64,000 bases of DNA. Origin: JBCCCJ01 sp039029315. Its GTDB lineage: Bacteria > Bacteroidota > Bacteroidia > J057. Position 1 is the stretch's first letter. The number at the start of each line of letters is the position of its first letter. Where the stretch lies: assembly GCA_039029315.1 (NCBI GenBank), contig JBCCGK010000016.1, positions 89,933 to 153,932 on the forward strand, given 5' to 3'. Positions 51,062 to 58,145 of the stretch are shown in pieces. The notes under the pieces were generated by a model, which saw only the letters and a list, made by a program, of their open reading frames with translations, ran no database searches and was not told the origin of the DNA. Both the position numbers and the translations under genes were made by a program.

Positions 51062-53947
51062 ATGATTCGATTGATTACCTGCGTAGGACTATTTCTTGCA
51101 ACAGTCCTATTATGCAATGTACAAGCGCAAAATCCAAGTTTTGTCCAGAAAAGAACTGGACTCCGAGACTTTATCGTCCCTACTGGTGCAGGGATTACTC
51201 AACTTGAAATTACTGCTGTAGGTGCCACCGGTGGCGGGAATGCAAATGCTCCAGCCGGGACTGGCGGAACAGTAAGCCTCGCTTTCGATGTAGGCCCCGG
51301 CGAATTGATTGAAGAAGGGGACCATATCCGCGTAATTGTTGGTTCTTCTGGTCTCCTCCAAAACAACCGTGGTGGCGGAGGGGGAGCTAGTGGTGTTGTC
51401 AATTGTAAGACAGATCCTGTGAATTGCGCTGCTGGAGAGCTTCTGATGGTAGCAGGCGGCGGTGGAGGTGCTGCGAGTAATGTTGTCATCCCAGGCAACC
51501 TACACTTTGGAAAAGGAGCGACGAATATTCAGGGTACTGGCCTGGGGGGAGTTGGAGCCTTGAGTGCTGGCGGCGGCGGCTTTTTATCAGATGGCGGGAA
51601 TGCCACATTTCCAAGAGGGATAGGTGGAAAGAAAGCAGACTTCACAGCCATTTCTCCTGGCTTTGAGACCACTGGCAGGGGACAAGGATTTGGAGCGGGC
51701 GGTCCTCAAAACCAGATTCCACGTGCTGGTGGCGGTGGTGGGGGATACACTGGAGGAGATGGAGTCGATGGTGACAGAGGAGGAAATGGAGGAAGTAATT
51801 TTTTCCATGCGGGTGCAACCTTTATAGCCAATGATCCTGGGATAGATGGTGGTGCGACCAAATTAATGGATGGTCATGTAACGATTCAGTGCATTCCTGC
51901 ACTGGCTCCAACTGGACAAGCCCTGGATTTTGATGGCTTGAATGATTATGTGGAAATCGGCATTGAAGGCTTCCCTCTCCTCAAAGAATCCAGAACCATC
52001 GAAGCATGGGTCAGAACTGCCCCTGGAGGTTTTGGCGGCACTGTATTCTCCTATGGTGCGAATCCTGCATTCTCTGCGCCCAACTTATTCATGCGCGTCG
52101 GAACTGATGGCTCTGTGGACTGGTTGACTGGTTCTGCTGGAACCGATCTGAACACAGATATCGCAACGCATTTCACGCCGAATGGCTTGTCCCCTGTCAA
52201 TGATGGGAACTGGCACCACATTGCGTTTACTTATATAGAACCGCTCGGAAATCCAACCCCTGTTGGCACACCCAACAATGGGGATCTGACATCGAATCTT
52301 ATGACGATCTATGTGGATGGAGTCGCCATTGCAAACAGAAATCCTTTTGTTTCTGGCCAGCAGGGGATCAATACCCAATTTGCTTTGGGCTTAGCTTTCA
52401 TTGGAGCGACGGTTCCCAACAATATTGGCTTCATTTCAGGCTTTTTTGATGGGACGATTGACGAGTTTCGCATATGGGATCGAGCAAAGACAGCCGCAGA
52501 AATCGAAGCAGCTCGTTGTTCGGAACTGACCTTGCCTCAAGCAGGATTGGTGGCTTATTACAACTGCAACACAGGAATTGGAGGTGGAGACAATACCGCT
52601 TTGAACCCTCAGGCAGATATTCTCTATACGCAGGCAGGAACTGTCCAAAATCACGGGGATTTGAAAAATTTTGCCCTCAATGGTGCTTCTTCCAACTGGG
52701 TTCAGCCAGGCTTTGTGGAGAATTGTGCCAGTGATCCTGATGCAGATATGGACGGAATTGCCGACGCAGATGACAATTGCCCCAATGATGCCAATGCCGA
52801 TCAGGCGGATGGGGATACGGATGATGTAGGAGATGTCTGTGATAACTGTCCTTCCGATGCCAATACCAATCAGGCGGATGGGGATACGGATGATGTAGGA
52901 GATGTCTGTGATAACTGTCCTGCTGACGCCAATACCAATCAAGCCGATGGAGATACGGATGATGTAGGAGATGTCTGCGACAACTGTCCTGCTACCGCCA
53001 ATACCAATCAAGCCGATGGAGATACGGATGATGTAGGAGATGTCTGTGATAACTGTCCTGCTGACGCCAATGCCAATCAGGCCGATGGAGATAATGATGG
53101 CGTGGGCAATGTTTGTGATAACTGTCCTGCCGTTGCCAATGCTGGTCAGGAAGATGCCAACAACAATGGAATCGGTGATGCTTGTGAAGGCATGGCACCT
53201 CCACCAAGTGTATCATTTGATTACAAAAATGCTGAGAATGGAGCCAATGCGCCGACGAATAGAGCAATCAAACCGCAATTGCGTTTGACAAATACGAGCA
53301 CAACGGCAACGTACAATCTTGCAGACTTCACCATCCGCTATTACTTCACAGAAGACAATTCTGCGATGATGTCTGTAAGTTGTGTTTCATCTGATGCAGG
53401 CTGTGGCAATACCAGCTTGAGTCTGATGGCCCTGACCCCTGGCGTAGCGATGGCAGATCACTATTTGGAAGTAGGATATAGCAGCGGAACCATTGCTCCC
53501 GGACAAAGAGCCGAAGTAAAAGCCAGAATCGATAAGCCTTCTGGATCGAACTTCGATGAGACCAATGATTACTCCTATATGGCTTCCACGGGGAATCATG
53601 TCTCCAATTCAAGTATCACAGTTTATTACAAAGGAAACCTTATTTTAGGTACGCCTCCATGCCCAGGCTGCCGAACCAGTGGTCCTATCCCCACTGCTGA
53701 TGTTGAAGCAACTTCCTTCCAGGTCTTCCCCAACCCATTTGCAGAGGCATTTGCGGTGGAATTTGATGAAGCACCTGAGGAAACCTATGAGCTCCAGTTG
53801 CTCAATACCATGGGACAGCTTGTCTACAAAACCAAAACAAGCGACGCCAGCCTGAAGATCAACATGTCTGACATGGCAAAAGGCATCTATATCCTGCAAA
53901 TCAATCAGGAAGGTGTGGTTCAAACCCAAAAACTGATCAAAGAATAG
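51062..53947 (+). CDS. T9SS adhesin: Gly-rich, LamG, thrombospondin type 3 repeats, CBM3
   Basis: 961 residues. Signal peptide 1-23. Residues 35-275 form a Gly-rich domain (GGGGGASGVVNCKTD, AGGGGGAASNVV, RAGGGGGGYTGGDG). Residues 285-485 are a LamG/concanavalin-like domain (ALDFDGLNDYVEIG, TIEAWVRTA, DGNWHHIAFTY, FDGTIDEFRIWDRAKT). Residues 560-710 are six thrombospondin type 3 units of 23 residues, DNCPxDANxxQADGDTDD, calcium-binding. Residues 715-865 match a family 3 carbohydrate-binding module: NRAIKPQLRLTNTS, DFTIRYYFTEDN, ADHYLEVGYSSGTIAPGQ, TNDYSYMAST, SITVYYKGNLILGTPP. Type A T9SS domain 885-961 (QVFPNPFAEAF, AKGIYILQIN, KLIKE). No catalytic domain: an outer-surface protein binding cellulose- or chitin-like glycan. 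Preceded by a family-1 repeat pair and closed by a terminator. Confidence 0.92.
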   Translation: MIRLITCVGLFLATVLLCNVQAQNPSFVQKRTGLRDFIVPTGAGITQLEITAVGATGGGNANAPAGTGGTVSLAFDVGPGELIEEGDHIRVIVGSSGLLQNNRGGGGGASGVVNCKTDPVNCAAGELLMVAGGGGGAASNVVIPGNLHFGKGATNIQGTGLGGVGALSAGGGGFLSDGGNATFPRGIGGKKADFTAISPGFETTGRGQGFGAGGPQNQIPRAGGGGGGYTGGDGVDGDRGGNGGSNFFHAGATFIANDPGIDGGATKLMDGHVTIQCIPALAPTGQALDFDGLNDYVEIGIEGFPLLKESRTIEAWVRTAPGGFGGTVFSYGANPAFSAPNLFMRVGTDGSVDWLTGSAGTDLNTDIATHFTPNGLSPVNDGNWHHIAFTYIEPLGNPTPVGTPNNGDLTSNLMTIYVDGVAIANRNPFVSGQQGINTQFALGLAFIGATVPNNIGFISGFFDGTIDEFRIWDRAKTAAEIEAARCSELTLPQAGLVAYYNCNTGIGGGDNTALNPQADILYTQAGTVQNHGDLKNFALNGASSNWVQPGFVENCASDPDADMDGIADADDNCPNDANADQADGDTDDVGDVCDNCPSDANTNQADGDTDDVGDVCDNCPADANTNQADGDTDDVGDVCDNCPATANTNQADGDTDDVGDVCDNCPADANANQADGDNDGVGNVCDNCPAVANAGQEDANNNGIGDACEGMAPPPSVSFDYKNAENGANAPTNRAIKPQLRLTNTSTTATYNLADFTIRYYFTEDNSAMMSVSCVSSDAGCGNTSLSLMALTPGVAMADHYLEVGYSSGTIAPGQRAEVKARIDKPSGSNFDETNDYSYMASTGNHVSNSSITVYYKGNLILGTPPCPGCRTSGPIPTADVEATSFQVFPNPFAEAFAVEFDEAPEETYELQLLNTMGQLVYKTKTSDASLKINMSDMAKGIYILQINQEGVVQTQKLIKE
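52769..53188 (+). repeat. Tandem 69-bp repeat coding thrombospondin type 3 units
   Basis: Six consecutive 69-bp units; the second to fourth are almost identical (for example GCGGATGGGGATACGGATGA twice, then GATGGAGATACGGATGATGT twice). The near-identity at DNA level, including silent positions, points to recent expansion by slippage or gene conversion, so the copy number may vary between strains. Confidence 0.85.
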
Positions 53948-53980
53948 CGATGATTGGTTAACTTGTTTTCAAGACTCAGA

Positions 53981-54012
53981 GGCAGCAGGCATCTCGGCTT
54001 GCTGCCTTTATT
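53981..54012 (+). terminator. Terminator of the adhesin gene
   Basis: GGCAGCAGGC (53981-53990), loop ATCTCG, GCTTGCTGCC (53997-54006), one wobble, then TTTATTTG. It is 34 bp after the stop. Confidence 0.75.
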
Positions 54013-54055
54013 TGTTCATGTTGGCGCATGATTGGTCGAAAAGTCTGGTCAATGT

Positions 54056-54090
54056 TACCATTCAGAACAAAAACACTACCATTCAGAACA
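54056..54090 (+). promoter_or_regulatory. Paired direct repeat, family 1 (21-bp period), before the AraC gene
   Basis: TACCATTCAGAACA at 54056-54069 and 54077-54090, 21 bp apart, with an almost identical spacer to the pair at 50756 (AAAACAC against AAAACGC). The AraC-type gene starts 158 bp downstream. Nothing else seen in 54013-54248. Confidence 0.75.
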
Positions 54091-54248
54091 TATCTCCTGT
54101 TTCTTTTTCCCGCGGCGAAGATTCTCATTATTTTCATCTTTATAGAAATGCCTGGATCACATCAGTGCATTCCTCTTTACAGCCTTGGAATAACTGTTCT
54201 GTCTCGGAACCTTCTCTTATTACCCCAATAGCTTTCTAAATTCTTATC

Positions 54249-54758
54249 ATGATTCTCTCACAATCCTTCGATCATTGGAGAAGACTGCTTGGATTTTTCA
54301 CGAGCCGAAATCCAGGCTATGGGCTTCATCCCGTTCCTGCTCAGGAATATCTTAGTGAGGAACAGCAGATGTCTGATCCCCCTGTCCAACTCAGTGTAGC
54401 AGATCAGATATGGCTCAAAAAATTTGACGCATTTCTTCTAAAATCTCTTCATTTGTCTTATTTAAGTGTCCCGGAGATCGCTGAGTTTTTTTCAATGAGT
54501 GAATCATCTTTGCTCCGAAAAGTGAAACGCCTCACAGGCATTTCCCCTTCCAAATATCTCCAAAATATGCGCATGGATCATGCGAGAAGATTCCTCAAGA
54601 ATGGACACTATGCCTCCATCAAGGAAGTAGCAGATGCTGTAGGATACCGAAATAGAAATAGCTTTACCCGGAGTTTCAAACAATATTGTGGGAAGTTGCC
54701 TTCCGATTTTCTGCTCAAATCCCATGGACGACATTATCCCGGCTCTCTCTCAAAATAG
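54249..54758 (+). CDS. Small AraC-family transcriptional regulator
   Basis: 169 residues from ATG 54249. Residues 1-65 are a polar lead with no known domain (MILSQSFDHWRRLLGFFTSR). Residues about 72-160 are the double helix-turn-helix: YLSVPEIAEFFSMSESSLLR, KVKRLTGISPSKYLQNMRMD, then IKEVADAVGYRNRNSFTRSF and KQYCGKLPSDFL. It lacks a receiver or ligand domain, and so could act constitutively once made, or be an effector in a cascade. It carries the family-1 repeat pair 158 bp upstream, so it may be a target of a LytTR protein or autoregulated. Its DNA-binding region resembles that of the hybrid sensor at 8570-11461. Its neighbours are the adhesin and a pair of secreted proteins. Confidence 0.88.
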   Translation: MILSQSFDHWRRLLGFFTSRNPGYGLHPVPAQEYLSEEQQMSDPPVQLSVADQIWLKKFDAFLLKSLHLSYLSVPEIAEFFSMSESSLLRKVKRLTGISPSKYLQNMRMDHARRFLKNGHYASIKEVADAVGYRNRNSFTRSFKQYCGKLPSDFLLKSHGRHYPGSLSK

Positions 54759-54858
54759 GTCCTGCTCATTAGTCTGGGCACCCATCTTTCTTTCCTGGAA
54801 TATTTTGCTCAAGAAAGTCAGATAGTACAAGGACTTTTTCCCTATGTATCAAATCACC

Positions 54859-54897
54859 AGCAGCCTCATTGGACGTACCAATGAGGCTGCTTTATTA
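54859..54897 (+). terminator. Terminator between convergent genes
   Basis: AGCAGCCTCATTGG (54859-54872), loop ACGTA, CCAATGAGGCTGCT (54878-54891), a perfect 14-bp stem followed by TTATTATAG. It is placed to stop the AraC transcript before the convergent gene at 54918. Confidence 0.8.
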
Positions 54898-54917
54898 TAG
54901 AGTCGATGATGTTCTAT

Positions 54918-55421
54918 CTATCGTCTCAGGATCGTCAGTGCTCCTGCATATTTGCCATCTGTTTGGCTTACTTTCAGGACATACATCCCTGAAGCCAGAT
55001 GTTCCATGCTTCGCTGGATCAGGCCTGTATGCGCGAGTTCGAAACTCCACTTGTCTATGGCACGGCCTTGGGCATCAAACAGCTGTAGTCTGATTGGCTG
55101 GGTGACGATGCCGCTCAATTCCACGCTCAATACCTCCCCAACGGGATTGGGAAACACGTTTAAGTGGAAAGGTGCATCTGCCAGGTCATCGATCCCACTC
55201 GCCATCATGAGATTCGGTTGTTGAAATCCCTGTGTGACGGCGAGATCACCGGAGAAGCTTTTGGTTTGGATGAGGCTTTCTCCCATCGTGGTAGAGATTG
55301 AGATATTGCCACTTGAGGTAAAGCTGCCCATGCTGGCAAATACTCTTGGCTGGATCGTCACTTGAGCTTGAATGCCAATTGCCCAGAAGCTTATTATGAT
55401 TGAAATGATGATTGTCCGCAT
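54918..55421 (-). CDS. GFQQP-type protein with T9SS sorting domain
   Basis: 167 residues. Signal peptide (MRTIIISIIISFWAIGIQAQ). Residues 22-75 are a small beta domain with the recurring pattern STTMGESLIQTKSF, LAVTQGFQQPN; this is the Bacteroidota family in which a short GE...TQGFQQP part is fused to a sorting domain. Residues 90-167 are a type A T9SS domain (LNVFPNPVGEVLSV, LASGMYVLKV, LTILRR). The same family is cut by the left window edge (1-209). It follows the QAVLRD-type gene by 37 bp, and the same order is seen at the left edge, so the pair is a conserved unit. Function: surface or secreted small protein, perhaps partner of its neighbour. Confidence 0.85.
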   Translation of the reverse strand: MRTIIISIIISFWAIGIQAQVTIQPRVFASMGSFTSSGNISISTTMGESLIQTKSFSGDLAVTQGFQQPNLMMASGIDDLADAPFHLNVFPNPVGEVLSVELSGIVTQPIRLQLFDAQGRAIDKWSFELAHTGLIQRSMEHLASGMYVLKVSQTDGKYAGALTILRR

Positions 55422-55458
55422 AAATTTAGTTTTAAAGGTGAATACTAAATGGACAGAT

Positions 55459-57339
55459 CTATTTCATCTCTTTGAGAGATCTTTTTTGCTTTTTGATCTC
55501 TTGATTTGGCAAAAGGTCAGTGGCTTTGACTGAAGGAGTCGATATCGGAGTATTTGATTCCATTATCGCACGACGTCTTTCTTCTGGAGAAATTTTGGGT
55601 TGATACTCACTGGCATTCCGTACAGGACGATAATTTTCATAGCCAGTCCGTACAGCTTTTACTTCCCAGTCAAATCCATAGGTCCCGCTTCCCTGACGCA
55701 ATTCTTTGACTTTAAAGCCATTGGCAGTCTTTTCGATCACAGCCATTCCTTCAGAATTCGCAGAAAGAGGCGTAAGCACTACTGTCATGGTTTGAGGATT
55801 GGCAATCGCAGCAAAGTGCTCCGGGAATGTAACTTCTCCTTCTCCATTGACAAGCTGGGCAGTTCCTCTGACATAAGCAGCGGCCTCTGGTCCTTCCAAA
55901 CTGGCATACCAAATTTCTTTGTCAGCCTGCTTAGGGTGAGGAATGCGGAAATTTTTGATATCTCCAAAGATAACTCCATCTCCAATAGCGTTTACATACA
56001 TCCCTGCCTGGAAAGAACCTGTGGAGTCATATACGAATGCAGAACCATTATTGGCACTCACTCCAGCAAAGGGTGCTGACTGGGCAGCAAAGTTGGCAAA
56101 TCCATTAGGACCTGTCGTTTCAACGGCACCAGATCCACCCAGGCTACCAAAAATACCCGCTCTTGCATTGGAGCCAGGTGTAGAGTTGTCACTAGCAACG
56201 ACGATTCCTACATCTGGTCCGTTTCCAAAAGAACCAACTTCTACATTGTCACCTCCACTTGGCCCCATCACGTCGATGCGTCCACTTCTGTTAGAGTTAA
56301 CGCGCAGGATCGTTTTGGCCATACTTAAAGAGTCATACAGGGCCAGTTGGCCTTGTTCAGAGCTTGGTCCGAAAGTTGACAGGTTTCTTCCACCAGTTCC
56401 AGAATTCAGTTCCAGGAATCCCGCACTGTTCTGACTCGTGGTACCCGCACCCAGGATACCAGTGCCATTCCCGTCAGCATCATACACAGAAATCGCTCCA
56501 AGCTGGGGATTTGTTCCTACTCCACCAATGATCATGTTCAAATCTCCGTCTGGATCAAGCGTTATGATTCGTCCTTCTCCACCGGATATAGCAGTTGGCA
56601 CGTCCATGAAGGCTTTGACATCACCGGCAGTATCGGCAACACCAGCAAATCCAAGATTCCCATCTGAACCATAAGCTGCAATGAAGTTCAGGTTTCCATT
56701 GTTTCCTGCGGTTGCCATGATCCCTGCAGCAGAATCCGTATCTGCGATCCAGTCAGGACCCAAAACGGTAGTGGTAAGAATCAGATCATCCAAAATAGCT
56801 GTTCCTATAGCGGGAACCCATTCTGTGCCATCCCAAACCAGAGGTGCACCCTCGTCAAGTCCTGTGGTGTCGACTGAGACATCATTGAGATCATTCAGGC
56901 CCATATCTCCAGCTCCTGTCATAGCGGCATAGGCTGCAGTATCCGCTTTTGCTGCATGATCGGTAAACAGACTGTAGGCCACACTTTGAAGTTTGACCCG
57001 TCCGAGAGAATAAATGGTACCATTATAGGTTACTTCTGCTTCGAATTGGATGCCTCCCATCGACCAGTCCACATTACCAAAGGTTCCGATTATGGGTGTA
57101 CCTTCTCCTAAAACGGCGGTGAACAGGCCAAATTCGTTCGTGGTCAAGTTGTGAGATTCTTCATAGATAATACCGGCATTGGCATCTTCAAAAGCCAATA
57201 GCAGGTTGATCGAGGCATTTGCGACGACAGTATTGCCATCGCGAAGCACTGCTTGATAATTGATCCCTTGAGGGGCTTGTGCTTGAAGAAGCTGAATGGT
57301 TAATAAACAGCTTACAAAGAATAATAGCTTTTTCATCAT
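55459..57339 (-). CDS. Secreted QAVLRD-type surface protein
   Basis: 626 residues from ATG 57339 (MMKKLLFFVSCLLTIQLLQA); the frame is open to 57513 but the earlier part is not signal-like. Residues 20-130 are the N-terminal domain QGINYQAVLRDGNTVVAN, as in the 221-2044 product (GISFQAIARD). A linker with LNDVSVDTTGLDEGAPLVWD and GTEWVPA parallels GDVLKWDGAEW there. Residues 200-450 are degenerate Gly/Asn/Asp repeats. The C-terminal domain (about 470-600) has NFRIPHPKQADKEIWYASLE, GPEAAAYVRGTAQL and TMTVVLTPLSANSEGMAV, a conserved end of Bacteroidota tail-fibre-like proteins. No T9SS domain at the end (KQKRSLKEMK). A family-1 repeat pair lies about 400 bp upstream but points the other way. Function unknown. 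Confidence 0.8.
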   Translation of the reverse strand: MMKKLLFFVSCLLTIQLLQAQAPQGINYQAVLRDGNTVVANASINLLLAFEDANAGIIYEESHNLTTNEFGLFTAVLGEGTPIIGTFGNVDWSMGGIQFEAEVTYNGTIYSLGRVKLQSVAYSLFTDHAAKADTAAYAAMTGAGDMGLNDLNDVSVDTTGLDEGAPLVWDGTEWVPAIGTAILDDLILTTTVLGPDWIADTDSAAGIMATAGNNGNLNFIAAYGSDGNLGFAGVADTAGDVKAFMDVPTAISGGEGRIITLDPDGDLNMIIGGVGTNPQLGAISVYDADGNGTGILGAGTTSQNSAGFLELNSGTGGRNLSTFGPSSEQGQLALYDSLSMAKTILRVNSNRSGRIDVMGPSGGDNVEVGSFGNGPDVGIVVASDNSTPGSNARAGIFGSLGGSGAVETTGPNGFANFAAQSAPFAGVSANNGSAFVYDSTGSFQAGMYVNAIGDGVIFGDIKNFRIPHPKQADKEIWYASLEGPEAAAYVRGTAQLVNGEGEVTFPEHFAAIANPQTMTVVLTPLSANSEGMAVIEKTANGFKVKELRQGSGTYGFDWEVKAVRTGYENYRPVRNASEYQPKISPEERRRAIMESNTPISTPSVKATDLLPNQEIKKQKRSLKEMK

Positions 57340-57745
57340 GAAATTGAGGTTAACGGTGAAAATGTGGATAGCAAGGAGAACATTGCTAGTTGATAGCAGG
57401 GCAAAATTACGCTGTAAAACTAGCCCTGTCGAAGAATCTATTTTCACCAAACATGATACAATATTCGTCAAGTTCACGATGCTCAATCGATCATCCACAC
57501 CCATAATTAACAACCTAATTACCAGTCAATTACATTCCTTTCTGACGAAAAAAGAAGAATTGAAGCCGGATTATGCCTCTTACCAAACCAAGGCATGGAT
57601 ACCAAAATAAGTCATCAGACATGACGAAAAATCCTTTGAGCGTCCGCCCCGAAAAACTCACAAAATTTCCTTCGAAGCTTTCCTTCGCCATCATCATCTT
57701 TCCCCCAATTTTATGTCAATCGTTCCGGGAATTTGGAAAAATAAT

Positions 57746-57780
57746 TACCGTTCAGAACAAAATCGATACCGTTCAGAACA
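57746..57780 (+). promoter_or_regulatory. Paired direct repeat, family 1 (21-bp period), before the large YVTN gene
   Basis: TACCGTTCAGAACA at 57746-57759 and 57767-57780, 21 bp apart. The following TTTTGCCCTCAAAATTT resembles the GGTGCCCTCCAAAATTT behind the reverse pair at 8498, so promoter-side sequence is conserved too. The gene begins 366 bp downstream. In the divergent gap (57340-58145, 806 bp) I see no other gene; the sequence is A/T-rich with only short frames. Confidence 0.75.
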
Positions 57781-58145
57781 TTTTGCCCTCAAAATTTTTT
57801 ATTCTCTACTCAAGCCATTTACTTATCCCATGCACCTACAAAAATCTCTTTGGTATCAAAAAAGATATACTTCATATTTTCATCTCCAGATATAGTATGA
57901 ACGATTTTCCTTTCTTATGTATCCAAAAACATTTTCAATTGGCCTTATTTTCAGAGAATGGGATCTATCTCTTCCATCCGCCTATTCCTGGCTTAAGGCT
58001 GTAGCCTAATATTTCTCCCAGCTTAACACGCATCGAATTATATATCAAGCTTGTTCAAAGGTCTCAACACCTTTGTCGGACTCTCTTGATGCCAAATTTC
58101 TCCCTATTTAACCCTCTATTTATGTTCAAACTCAACACTTTACCT

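Noticed and set aside
52769..53188. Regular repeats as a CRISPR array
   Set aside because: The 69-bp units are in frame, without variable spacers, and encode thrombospondin type 3 repeats.
57340..58145. Small RNA or riboswitch in the long divergent gap
   Set aside because: No conserved RNA fold recognised; only the repeat pair stands out, and A/T richness makes weak hairpins uninformative.
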